A stretch of DNA of 64,000 nt, taken from an uncultured Piscinibacter sp. (lineage in GTDB: Bacteria; Pseudomonadota; Gammaproteobacteria; Burkholderiales; Burkholderiaceae_C). The notes beneath the pieces were generated by a model that was not told where the DNA came from, searched no databases, and saw nothing but the letters and a program-made list of their open reading frames with translations. The position numbers and the translations under genes are program-made. Below are positions 38,367-46,115 of this stretch, one piece after another; position 1 is the first letter of the stretch; each line of letters starts with the position of its first letter. The stretch spans positions 1-64,000 of the forward strand of contig NZ_CALFYO010000031.1 of assembly GCF_937952055.1 (NCBI RefSeq), given 5' to 3'.

Positions 38367-39107
38367 ATGAAGTGCAAGACAAGGATTGGCGCCGCCATCG
38401 CGATGTGCGCCATGTTCGCCGGCTGCGGCAGCCTCGAGGAAAGCGATCCGAAACCGCGACTCGACGCCGTCAGCACGCCCGGCACGGACTACGCGAGCAC
38501 GCTGGTGGGCACGCGCAAGCGGCTGGATTTCCGGCTGCGCAACAGCGACTCCGGCTTGCCGAAGGTCAAGCCGCTGGAGGACATCGTACCCACCGTCAGC
38601 GGCGCCGGCCTCACGCTCAGCCACAACTGCCCGGGCACGCTGGAGGAGGGCGAGGAATGCTTCCTCTCCGTCTACTACCTGCCGACGGCCGCCGGCACGC
38701 TGACCGGCGAGCTGCGCGTGACGAGCAATGCCGCGACGGTGGCGCTGCCGCTGAGCGGCGGCGCCGTCACCGAGCTCGATCCCCCCAGCGGCGTGCTGGC
38801 CTTCGTCGGCACGCCCGACGGTAGCTTCGGCAGCGTTTCCGTCGGGCAGACGCGGACGCTGATTTACGCGGTGCGCAACATCGGCAACGCCGACGATGCC
38901 ATCTCCGTCGTCGGTCCCACAGGCAGCGGCTGGAGCGTCAGCGACGACTGCCCGGACACGCTGGCGGTGGACTCCAGCTGCAACATCAGCGTGGTCTTCG
39001 CGCCGACCGAGAGAGGTCTCTCGGTGCCCACGCCGTTGATCGTCAACGACGCCTACGGCGCCGACTACGGCGGGCTGGTGCTGAACCTGACCGGCACGGG
39101 CAGCTGA
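38367..39107 (+). CDS. Lipoprotein with choice-of-anchor/Ig-like beta domains
   Basis: A 246-residue exported lipoprotein with the lipobox FAGC (Cys20). Two similar beta-sandwich repeats follow, each with LTLSHNCPGTLEEGEECFLS or WSVSDDCPDTLAVDSSCNIS wording and a paired cysteine pattern. They resemble the ASH/choice-of-anchor D domains of surface proteins. The function is unknown. It starts 20 bp after the ligase with a GAGGACGAAGG ribosome site, so it may be co-transcribed with the repair genes, an odd pairing. Confidence 0.75.
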   Translation: MKCKTRIGAAIAMCAMFAGCGSLEESDPKPRLDAVSTPGTDYASTLVGTRKRLDFRLRNSDSGLPKVKPLEDIVPTVSGAGLTLSHNCPGTLEEGEECFLSVYYLPTAAGTLTGELRVTSNAATVALPLSGGAVTELDPPSGVLAFVGTPDGSFGSVSVGQTRTLIYAVRNIGNADDAISVVGPTGSGWSVSDDCPDTLAVDSSCNISVVFAPTERGLSVPTPLIVNDAYGADYGGLVLNLTGTGS

Positions 39108-39181
39108 AGGGCGAGCGCCAGGCCTCATACTCGGCGCCTTCCTCCTGTCCGAGGCCCTTCACGCGGGTTTCGATCCGCGAC

Positions 39182-39889
39182 GTGCCCGGCTACCTGACCA
39201 AGCAAGAACAGATCGCCGTCGCCGGCGTCGACGTCCTCGTCATCCGCTCGCTGCTCGACCGCCAGCAGTTCAGCGACCCCAGCGGCGATGCCGGCCGGCT
39301 CGGCATCTCGTCAGCTGCGTGGCCGCTGTTCGGCCTGCTGTGGCCATCGGGCGCCGAACTCGCGGCGCGCCTCGCGCGGCGGCCGGTGCGCGCCGCCGAG
39401 CGCATCCTCGAACTCGGCTGCGGCCTGGCGCTGGCCAGCCTGGTCGCGCACCGGCGCGGCGCCGACGTCACCGCAAGCGACTGCCATCCGCTGGCACAGT
39501 GCTTCCTGGCCGAGAACCTGCGCCTGAACGCGCTGGCGCCGATGAAGTACCGGCATGGCCACTGGGGCGGCCTGGCAGCGGCGCCCGCACGCGCTGGCGT
39601 GCCGGCCGCTGCCGATCTCCAAGGCCGCTTCGACCTCATCGTCGGCAGCGACCTGCTCTACGAGCGGGACGAGTCCGGCGCGCTGGCCGCCACCGTCGTC
39701 CGGCATGCGGCGCCGGGGGCACAGGTCTGGATCGTCGACCCGGACCGCGGCAACCGCAGCGCCTTCAGCCGCCGCATGGCGGCGGCCGGCTTCGCGCTGC
39801 TCGAGGAGCGGCTCGACCGGCCGGCCGACGGCGGCGGAGCGCCAGCCTACAAGGGCCGCCTGCTGGTCTATGCTGCGCCTGCACCCTGA
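39182..39889 (+). CDS. Class I SAM-dependent methyltransferase (methyltransferase 16-like)
   Basis: A 235-residue protein. SAM motif I is ILELGCGLALASLVAHRRGA and the later acidic GSDLLYERDESG and VWIVDPDRGNRSAFSRR fit the methyltransferase-16/NNT1 group that methylates protein lysine or histidine, or small amines. The substrate is unknown. The start is a GTG at 39182. Its last 22 bp overlap the end of the convergent asparaginase. Confidence 0.82.
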   Translation: MPGYLTKQEQIAVAGVDVLVIRSLLDRQQFSDPSGDAGRLGISSAAWPLFGLLWPSGAELAARLARRPVRAAERILELGCGLALASLVAHRRGADVTASDCHPLAQCFLAENLRLNALAPMKYRHGHWGGLAAAPARAGVPAAADLQGRFDLIVGSDLLYERDESGALAATVVRHAAPGAQVWIVDPDRGNRSAFSRRMAAAGFALLEERLDRPADGGGAPAYKGRLLVYAAPAP

Positions 39890-40932
39890 GCCCCGTCCAG
39901 CGTCCGGCGCAGCCAGCTGCTGGCCCGCAGGCGGCCGACCTCGCGGCCGTTCCAGTTGCGCAGGGTCGCATCGCCGAGGGAACGCAGCAGCGTCGCCGGC
40001 TCGCCGGCCAGCGGCAGCAGCGCCTCGATCACCGCCGCCATCACCACCTCGGCAGCGCGCGCGGTGTTGCCGTCGTCGACCTTGATCGCCACGCCCAGGC
40101 CCTGCTCGGGCAGGGCGGCGCAGTACACGCCCTCGGCGCCGACCTTGCAGAAGACACGCTCGCCGAGCGCCTGCATGACCCGGGTGTCGAAGCGGCCGCT
40201 GCCGCCCAGCATGAAGGGCGCGCGCGCCGCCGCCTGGCGCAGCCGCCGCGCCGCGCGCGCATGGTCCGGCGACAGGCCGTGGCCGGTGGCCACCCGTGCA
40301 AAGGCCAGCGCGAGCTGGCGCAGCGGGATGGCGAAGGTGGGGATCGAGCAGCCGTCGGTGCCTCGGGGCGCCGCGGCGAGGTCGCAGCCGGTGGCCGCCT
40401 GCAGCGCCGCAGTGATCTCGCGCATCAGCGCATGCTCCGGCTCGACATAGCCGCGTGCGAAGCCGCGCAGGCCTGCGCGGCCATGGCGGTGGCAGGCCAG
40501 GCAGAGGAAGCCGGCGTGCTTGCCCGAGCAGTTGTTGTGCAGCGCCGTCGGCCGCTCGCCGCGCGCCGCCAGCTCGCGGGCGGCCACGTCCAGTCTGGGC
40601 CAGTGCGTGCCGCACTCCAGCGCCGCGCCGTCCAGCCCCGCCTTGGCGAGCATGCCGGCCGCGGTGCGCACGTGCGCCGGCTCGCCGGTGTGCGAGGCGC
40701 AGGCCAAGGCCAGTTCCTCGTCACTCAGCGCCAGCGCCTCGGCGGCGCCGCTGGCCACCAGCGGCAGTGCCTGCAGCAGTTTCACCGCCGAGCGGGGAAA
40801 CACCGGCCGCGCGATGTCGCCGATGGCAGCGAACACGGCGCCCTCGGCATCCACCACCGCCAGCGCGCCGCGGTGCATGGACTCGAGGGTGGTGCCGCGC
40901 AGCAACTCCACCAGGATCGGGTGGTGACCCAT
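39868..40932 (-). CDS. Asparaginase of the Rhizobium etli ReAV class
   Basis: A 354-residue L-asparaginase of the class unrelated to the E. coli enzymes. The catalytic SxxK motif falls at Ser48-Lys51 (PRSAVKLLQ), and the CSGKH motif gives Cys135 and Lys138; a third Cys is in GTDGCSIPTF (Cys195). I recall the Rhizobium etli enzyme using Ser48, Lys51 and a zinc site with Cys135 and Lys138, so the numbering matches well. Cytoplasmic; no signal peptide. It starts 12 bp after the AsmA-like gene on the same strand. Confidence 0.9.
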   Translation of the reverse strand: MGHHPILVELLRGTTLESMHRGALAVVDAEGAVFAAIGDIARPVFPRSAVKLLQALPLVASGAAEALALSDEELALACASHTGEPAHVRTAAGMLAKAGLDGAALECGTHWPRLDVAARELAARGERPTALHNNCSGKHAGFLCLACHRHGRAGLRGFARGYVEPEHALMREITAALQAATGCDLAAAPRGTDGCSIPTFAIPLRQLALAFARVATGHGLSPDHARAARRLRQAAARAPFMLGGSGRFDTRVMQALGERVFCKVGAEGVYCAALPEQGLGVAIKVDDGNTARAAEVVMAAVIEALLPLAGEPATLLRSLGDATLRNWNGREVGRLRASSWLRRTLDGAQGAGAA

Positions 40933-40944
40933 CGCCTTGCCGAG

Positions 40945-42012
40945 TCAGCGCCCGAGCAGGCCCTTGATCACGCTGCCCACGCCCTCGACCACGCCGCCCA
41001 GGCTCACGCCCAGCACCTCGGCCAGTCCCCCGGCGAGCTTGGTGGCGAGGTTGTCGTTGATCGAGAACGCGGGGTCGTCGATGCGGCCTTCGAGCGTGAA
41101 GCCGACTTCGATGCGGCCGTCGCGCTGCATCGCCGCCAGCACCGCCTGCCGCGGCACGCCGCCGAAGGTGGAAAGCAGGCCGCCGCTGCTGGCCAGCTCC
41201 AGCCCGGTCAGCGTGACGTGCCCGGGGGCGTGCAACTGCTTCGCCTTCACGCGGGCGTCCAGGCTCAGGTCCAGCGTGCCGCGCTTCACGCCAGCCTCGT
41301 TCACCTTCAGCAGGTAGGGCTGCAGGGCGACGAGGTCGACCGCGTGCACCGCCGCCTTGAGCCTCGCATCGAGCGTGGCGATGGTGAACTCGCCCTGGAT
41401 GGCGATGCGGCCGTTGCGCTGCGGGCCCTTCAGCACGGCCTGCAGATCGATCTCGGTCGGGCTGTCGAAGGCCGGCAGATCCAGCGGCCCCACGTCGGCG
41501 TGCAGCGACTCGAAGCGCAGCTTGTGCATCCCCGATCGCACGCTGGCGTCGTGGAAGTCGATCGCCACGTCGCGCAGCACCACCTCGGCGATATGCACTC
41601 GTGGCGCCGGGCGGGGCGTGCCGTCGGCCGGCCTGGGCTTGTCGAGCAGCGCCGGCAGCACGCGCAGTCTGCCCTGGCGCGTGCGCAGCAGCGAGAGGTA
41701 GCCGTCCTCGACCTCGATGCGCGCGATGTGCCAGCCGGGCGACCACAGGCTGGACAGGGCCGGCCGCAGGCTGACGCGCTTCGCGATCAGCTCGTCGGCA
41801 GCCGGCCAGCTGCCCGGTGCGCCGCGGATGCGCAGGTCGGTCACCTCGACGCCGGTGAAACCCAGGCGCACCGCTGCGATGCTCGCGCGCGGGCCGAGCG
41901 CCTCGCGCAGGCCGGCCTCGAGCCGGCTGGCGGCACTGCGCAGGCCGAGCACGACGGCCAGCAGGAGCACGGCGATGAAGGCGGCGAGCACGAGAAGTCG
42001 CTGACGGTTCAC
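40945..42012 (-). CDS. AsmA/DUF748-like single-pass membrane protein
   Basis: A 355-residue protein with one N-terminal membrane helix (residues about 6-24, LLVLAAFIAVLLLAVVLGL). A long periplasmic beta-rich region of the AsmA/DUF748 kind follows, with the repeating VRLGFTGVEVTDLRIRG and VHIAEVVLRDVAIDFHDAS patterns. Such proteins form lipid-transport bridges or affect outer-membrane biogenesis. The GTG at 42012 is taken as start because it immediately precedes the helix; the long upstream frame shadows hoxW and DUF429. TamB at 61 kb is a distant relative in fold. Confidence 0.75.
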   Translation of the reverse strand: MNRQRLLVLAAFIAVLLLAVVLGLRSAASRLEAGLREALGPRASIAAVRLGFTGVEVTDLRIRGAPGSWPAADELIAKRVSLRPALSSLWSPGWHIARIEVEDGYLSLLRTRQGRLRVLPALLDKPRPADGTPRPAPRVHIAEVVLRDVAIDFHDASVRSGMHKLRFESLHADVGPLDLPAFDSPTEIDLQAVLKGPQRNGRIAIQGEFTIATLDARLKAAVHAVDLVALQPYLLKVNEAGVKRGTLDLSLDARVKAKQLHAPGHVTLTGLELASSGGLLSTFGGVPRQAVLAAMQRDGRIEVGFTLEGRIDDPAFSINDNLATKLAGGLAEVLGVSLGGVVEGVGSVIKGLLGR

Positions 42013-42084
42013 GGCCCCGATTGTCGCCTGCTGGTCTGCCGATGCAGGCGCAGGGAGGCCGCCGGCACGTGATAGCGTGCGCCG

Positions 42085-42942
42085 ATGCAGCACCCGACCC
42101 TGGCAGGCATCGACTTCACGAGCCGGCCGACACGGCGCAAGCCGATCACCGTGGCGCTCGGCACGCTCGACGGCCAGGGCGTGCGCCTGCACCGCCTCGA
42201 AGGGCACGCGGGGTTCGACGGTTTCGCGGCCTGGCTGCGGGCGCCCGGGCCCTGGCTGGGCGCTTTCGACTTCCCCTTCGGCCTGCCTCGCGAGCTGGTG
42301 CTGACGCTGGGCTGGCCGCGCGAGTGGCTGCCGCTGATGCGCCATTACGCCGCGATGTCGCGCGAGCAGATCCGCGCCACCTTCGCCGCCTTCTGCAAGG
42401 CGCGGCCGGCCGGCGGCAAGTTCGCCCACCGTGCCTGCGACCTGCCCGCCGGATCGTCGCCCTCGATGAAGTGGGTGAACCCGCCGGTGGCCTTCATGCT
42501 GCACGCCGGCGTGCCGATGCTCGTCGACGCCGGTGTGCACCTGCCGGGGCTGCACGCGGGCGACAGCGCGCGCGTCGCGCTGGAGGCCTACCCGGGTCTG
42601 CTGGCGCGCGAGCTGATCGGCCGGCGCTCCTACAAGAGCGACGAGAGGGCGAAGCAGACGCCGCAGCGTCTGATCGCCCGCAAGGATCTGCTCGAGGCAC
42701 TGGAACAGGGGCGCTCGCGGCTCGGGCTGCGACTGCGGCTCTCGCATGCACAGCGCGATGACCTCACCGCCGACGCCTCGGGCGATCGGCTCGACGCTGT
42801 GCTGTGCCTGATGCAGGCGGCGTGGGCGAGCCTGCAGCCGGGCTACGGCCTGCCGCCGGATGCCGACCCATTGGAGGGCTGGATCGTCAGCGCACCCGCG
42901 CCCAGTCCAGCGCCCAGTCCAGCGCCGCCTCCAGGTGACTGA
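42085..42942 (+). CDS. DUF429 predicted RNase H-like nuclease
   Basis: A 285-residue protein of the DUF429 family, an RNase H-like fold predicted to be a nuclease. GIDFTSRPTRRKP gives the first acidic residue, GAFDFPFGLP another, and ASGDRLDAVLCLMQAAW a third. The C-terminus is a Pro/Ala/Ser tail made by a 12-bp tandem repeat that is also the end of hoxW read on the other strand. The two genes overlap by 56 bp, so this tail is probably not functional. Confidence 0.8.
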   Translation: MQHPTLAGIDFTSRPTRRKPITVALGTLDGQGVRLHRLEGHAGFDGFAAWLRAPGPWLGAFDFPFGLPRELVLTLGWPREWLPLMRHYAAMSREQIRATFAAFCKARPAGGKFAHRACDLPAGSSPSMKWVNPPVAFMLHAGVPMLVDAGVHLPGLHAGDSARVALEAYPGLLARELIGRRSYKSDERAKQTPQRLIARKDLLEALEQGRSRLGLRLRLSHAQRDDLTADASGDRLDAVLCLMQAAWASLQPGYGLPPDADPLEGWIVSAPAPSPAPSPAPPPGD

Positions 42943-43342
42943 GCGCCGCGGCGCCCGGCGGCTCGCCGAGTTCGAAGCGCTCGCCGCGGATGGCCAGCAG
43001 CGTGGCCGGCGGCGGCGCCTGGCCGTGCAGCTCCAGGTAGACCTGCAGCACCGCGTGCGGTGACATGGCGTGACTGCTGAAGCTCGGGTCGCGCCTCGGC
43101 TGCAGCGGTGTGGCCTCGAAGGGGGGCGGGCAGGACAGGCTGGCGTCGACGAACAGCACGCGCTGCCGGCCGACGAGGTCGAGCGCATGCTCGACCTGCA
43201 GCTGGTAGTCGTCGAGGCACTGGACATGTTGGTCGGCCGCCTCGCCCAGCCGCTCGCGCAGCCGTTCGACGAACAGCGGCCCGAGTGCGTCGTCGCCACG
43301 GCTGGCGTTGCCCCAGCCGAACACCAGCAGCGGGGCGGTCAT
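42887..43342 (-). CDS. hoxW: HoxW, [NiFe]-hydrogenase maturation endopeptidase
   Basis: A 151-residue protease that trims the C-terminal tail of HoxH once nickel is in place. The family opening VFGWGNASRGDDALGP carries the first nickel-sensing acidic residue (normally Glu/Asp after GN.x.RGDD); YQLQVEHALDL and the later His are further ligand positions. The C-terminus repeats WALD because of a 12-bp tandem duplication. The start overlaps the hoxH stop (ATGA). It is the last gene of the operon and overlaps DUF429 by 56 bp. Confidence 0.92.
   Translation of the reverse strand: MTAPLLVFGWGNASRGDDALGPLFVERLRERLGEAADQHVQCLDDYQLQVEHALDLVGRQRVLFVDASLSCPPPFEATPLQPRRDPSFSSHAMSPHAVLQVYLELHGQAPPPATLLAIRGERFELGEPPGAAALSHLEAALDWALDWARVR
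42899..42922. repeat. Perfect 12-bp tandem duplication in the overlapping ends of hoxW and DUF429
   Basis: CGCCCAGTCCAG occurs twice in tandem (42899-42910 and 42911-42922). It produces WALDWALDWA in HoxW and PAPSPAPSPA in DUF429. Because the unit is a multiple of three, both frames stay open. Confidence 0.85.
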
Positions 43343-44853
43343 CCGTGCAGGCCGACCGGAGCCTGCAGCGCACGCTGCAGCGAGCCGTCGTGCGACTTCA
43401 GCACGTGGTCGACCACGGTTCCGTCGGCATCGAGCAGCGTCACGTCCAGCGGCATGCGGCCGAGGGCATGGGTAGCGCAGGACAGGCAGGGGTCGTAGGC
43501 GCGGATCGCCACCTCGATGCGGTTGAGCAGTCCCTCGGTGATCTCTCGGCCGTCGAGGTACTGCCGTGCCACCGCCCGCACCGCCTCGTTCATCGCCTGG
43601 TTGTTGTGCGTCGTCGAGACGATCAGGTTGCACAGCGTGACGAGGTCGTCGTCGCCGACGTGGTAGTGGTGGACCAGCGTGCCGCGCGGCGCCTCGATGA
43701 TGCCCACGCCCTCGCCGGTGCGCACGCCGCCGCTCATCAGCTCGCCGGCGAGGATGTCCGGGTCGTCGAGGAGTTGCGCGATCACCTCGGCGCAGTGCAG
43801 CAGCTCGATCATGCGCGCCCAGTGGTAGGCCAGCGTGGCGTGCACCGGAGCGCCCTGGCCCCAGGCGAGGAACTCCTGCCGCTGCGCCTCGGCCCGCGGC
43901 GTGGGGATGAAGTCGCAGTTCTGCACGCGCGCCAGCGGCCCGACGCGGTACCAGCCCGCCTCGCGGCCGAGCGAGCGCAGGTGCGGGAACTTCATGTAGG
44001 TCCAGGGCCGCACCTCTTCCTCGATGAGCCCGCGGTAGTCCTGGTCGCTGGCACCGTCGACGAGCACGGCGCCGTTCGCGTCGCGCGCGCGCAGCACGCC
44101 GTCGTAGAGGTCCATCGCGCCGTCGCGGCGCACCAGCGAGAGCATGTTGGAGCGGAAGCTGCCGAAGCCGTCGTAGAGCTCGCGGTTGCCGGCGTGCAGC
44201 CGCTTGGCGATCGTCACCGCGTCCTGCGCCCAGTCGAGGATCTGCGCCATGTCGCGCAGCAGCAGCTCGCGGTCCTCGCGGCTCACGTGCTTGTTCATGC
44301 CGCCGGGCACGGAGCCGGTGCCGTGCACGCGCTTGCCGGCGGTGACGCGGATCACCTCCTGGCCGAACTTGCGCAGCATCACGCCCTTCTTCGCGATGTC
44401 CGGATGCGCCTCGATCACGCCGACGATGTTGCGCTTCTGCACCTCGGAATCGAAGCCGAACAGCAGGTCGGGCGAGCTGAGGTGGAAGAAGTGCAGTGCA
44501 TGCGACTGCAGCACCTGGCCGTAGTGCATCAGCCGGCGGATCTTCTCGGCCGAGGGCGGCACCGGGTGGGCGCCGATCACGCGGTCCATCGCCTTGCTCG
44601 CGGCGAGGTGGTGCGACACCGGGCAGATGCCGCACAGCCGCTGCACCATCACCGGCACCTCCCAGTAGGGCCGGCCCTCGATGAACTTCTCGAAGCCGCG
44701 GAACTCGACGATGTGCAGCCGCACCTGCTGCACGCGGTGGGCCTCGTCGAGCAGCAGCGTCACCTTGCCGTGGCCTTCGACGCGCGACACCGGATCGATG
44801 GCGACGCGGCGCAGTCCCTGCGGTTGCGCGGCGGACTCGAGATCGAAGCTCAT
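43339..44853 (-). CDS. hoxH: HoxH, NAD-reducing [NiFe]-hydrogenase large subunit
   Basis: The catalytic subunit, 504 residues, of the cytoplasmic NAD-linked hydrogenase (H2 + NAD to NADH). The Ni-Fe site ligands are the N-terminal RLCGICPVSHH (Cys74 and Cys77) and the C-terminal DPCLSCATH (Cys456 and Cys459). HoxW should cut after His462, removing a 42-residue tail, which is longer than the about 24-residue tail I recall for the Cupriavidus protein. It starts 6 bp after hoxY and is coupled to hoxW. Confidence 0.96.
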   Translation of the reverse strand: MSFDLESAAQPQGLRRVAIDPVSRVEGHGKVTLLLDEAHRVQQVRLHIVEFRGFEKFIEGRPYWEVPVMVQRLCGICPVSHHLAASKAMDRVIGAHPVPPSAEKIRRLMHYGQVLQSHALHFFHLSSPDLLFGFDSEVQKRNIVGVIEAHPDIAKKGVMLRKFGQEVIRVTAGKRVHGTGSVPGGMNKHVSREDRELLLRDMAQILDWAQDAVTIAKRLHAGNRELYDGFGSFRSNMLSLVRRDGAMDLYDGVLRARDANGAVLVDGASDQDYRGLIEEEVRPWTYMKFPHLRSLGREAGWYRVGPLARVQNCDFIPTPRAEAQRQEFLAWGQGAPVHATLAYHWARMIELLHCAEVIAQLLDDPDILAGELMSGGVRTGEGVGIIEAPRGTLVHHYHVGDDDLVTLCNLIVSTTHNNQAMNEAVRAVARQYLDGREITEGLLNRIEVAIRAYDPCLSCATHALGRMPLDVTLLDADGTVVDHVLKSHDGSLQRALQAPVGLHG

Positions 44854-44859
44854 GGCGCG

Positions 44860-45405
44860 TCAGTCGTAGTGGATGAGGCCGTGGCCGAGGTGCGGCGTGC
44901 GCCCGGCCATCAGGTCGGTGAGGAACTGCCAGAAGGCGTCGGCGGAGGGCGGGCAGCCGGGCAGCACGTAGTCGACGTGCACCACCTCGTGGATCGGGTG
45001 CACGTTGTTCAGCAGAAGCGGCAACTCGGGGTCGTTCGGCACGCCCTGCGGGTAGACGTCGGTGAGCAGTCTGCCCAGGTGCAGATGGTTGCGCTGTGCC
45101 GGCAGGCCGCCGTTGATCGCGCAGGCGCCCACCGCCACCAGCGTCTTGCAGTGGGCGCGGAACTGGCGCAGCACCTCGACGTTCTCGGCATTGCACAAGC
45201 CGCCCTCGACGAGGCCGAGGTCGCAGTGGCCGACCTCCTTGATGTCGGTGAGCGGCGAGCGGTCGAACTCGACATGCTCGATCAGCTCGAGCAGCCGCTC
45301 GTCGATGTCGAGGAATGACATGTGGCAGCCGAAGCAGCCGGCCAGCGAGACGGTGGCCAGCTTCAGCTTGCGCGGCGCGTGCAGCGGGGGCGTCGGCGTC
45401 GCCAT
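44860..45405 (-). CDS. hoxY: HoxY, NAD-reducing [NiFe]-hydrogenase small subunit
   Basis: A 181-residue small subunit carrying the proximal 4Fe-4S cluster. Cluster ligands appear in SLAGCFGCHMSFLD, EGGLCNAENVE, VGACAINGGLPAQRN and LPGCPPSADAFW. There is no twin-arginine signal, as expected for the soluble cytoplasmic enzyme. The ATG overlaps the hoxU stop by one base (TGATG); the longer upstream frame is a shadow of hoxU. It docks on HoxH. Confidence 0.96.
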   Translation of the reverse strand: MATPTPPLHAPRKLKLATVSLAGCFGCHMSFLDIDERLLELIEHVEFDRSPLTDIKEVGHCDLGLVEGGLCNAENVEVLRQFRAHCKTLVAVGACAINGGLPAQRNHLHLGRLLTDVYPQGVPNDPELPLLLNNVHPIHEVVHVDYVLPGCPPSADAFWQFLTDLMAGRTPHLGHGLIHYD

Positions 45406-46115
45406 CACGAGGCCTCCTGGCACGCGGGATCGGCCGCGGTGGCCTCGTCGTAGCGACGCTGGCCGATCGGGATCACGAAGCCGCGCCGCTTCGGCAGGAT
45501 CACGCCCACCGGGCAGATGCCCGTGGCGCGGTCGGTCAGCGCCAGGGCGGTGTCGACCAACTGGCCGCTCTCGCTGTTCACCACCAGGTGCGTGCCGATG
45601 CCGTGGCCGGCGATGGCGAAGACGTTCTTGCGGTCGACATCGTGGCTGGCGCGCACGCACAGCTCGCACAGGATGCAGCGGTTGAACTCGAGCAGCACGT
45701 CGGGATGGCTCGCGTCGACCGGCCGGTCGGGGTAGAACTCCTCGAAGTGCGGGCCTTCCATGCCCATCTGGTAGGCGGTGGCCTGCAGCAGGCAATTCCC
45801 GCTCTTCTCGCACGATGGGCAGAAGTGGTTGCCCTCGACGAAGAGCATCTGCAGCAGGGTCTTGCGCTGCGCGTTCAGCTCCTCGGTGGCGCTCTCCACC
45901 TCCAGACCGGCACTGGCCTGCACGGTGCATGCCGCGCCCATGCGGCCACCCACCTTCACCGTGCAGATGCGGCAGGAGCCGTGGGCGCGGAAGTCCGGGT
46001 GCCAGCACAGGTGCGGGATGTAGCGGCCGGCGCGACGCGCAGCCTGCAGGATGGTCTCGCCGGGGTCGAAAGGGATGTCCTCGCCGTCGAGCGAGAAGGT
46101 CGGCGCCTCACTCAT
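45405..46115 (-). CDS. hoxU: HoxU, diaphorase small subunit (ferredoxin-type Fe-S protein)
   Basis: A 236-residue electron-transfer subunit related to the N-terminal part of NuoG. A 2Fe-2S motif appears as CWHPDFRAHGSCRICTVKVG. The His-ligated 4Fe-4S set is HFCPSCEKSGNC and a further 4Fe-4S set is CILCELC with CPVG. It links HoxF to the hydrogenase dimer. Its first 8 bases overlap the end of hoxF, and its stop overlaps hoxY. Confidence 0.96.
   Translation of the reverse strand: MSEAPTFSLDGEDIPFDPGETILQAARRAGRYIPHLCWHPDFRAHGSCRICTVKVGGRMGAACTVQASAGLEVESATEELNAQRKTLLQMLFVEGNHFCPSCEKSGNCLLQATAYQMGMEGPHFEEFYPDRPVDASHPDVLLEFNRCILCELCVRASHDVDRKNVFAIAGHGIGTHLVVNSESGQLVDTALALTDRATGICPVGVILPKRRGFVIPIGQRRYDEATAADPACQEAS

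Noticed and set aside
40945..43299. A 784-residue version of the AsmA-like protein
   Set aside because: The extra N-terminal part is antisense to DUF429 and in another frame of hoxW; the membrane helix directly after the GTG at 42012 marks the real start.
42887..45196. A 769-residue frame that would fuse hoxW to sequence across hoxH
   Set aside because: Only the last 151 codons are HoxW-like; the rest is a shifted-frame shadow of hoxH.
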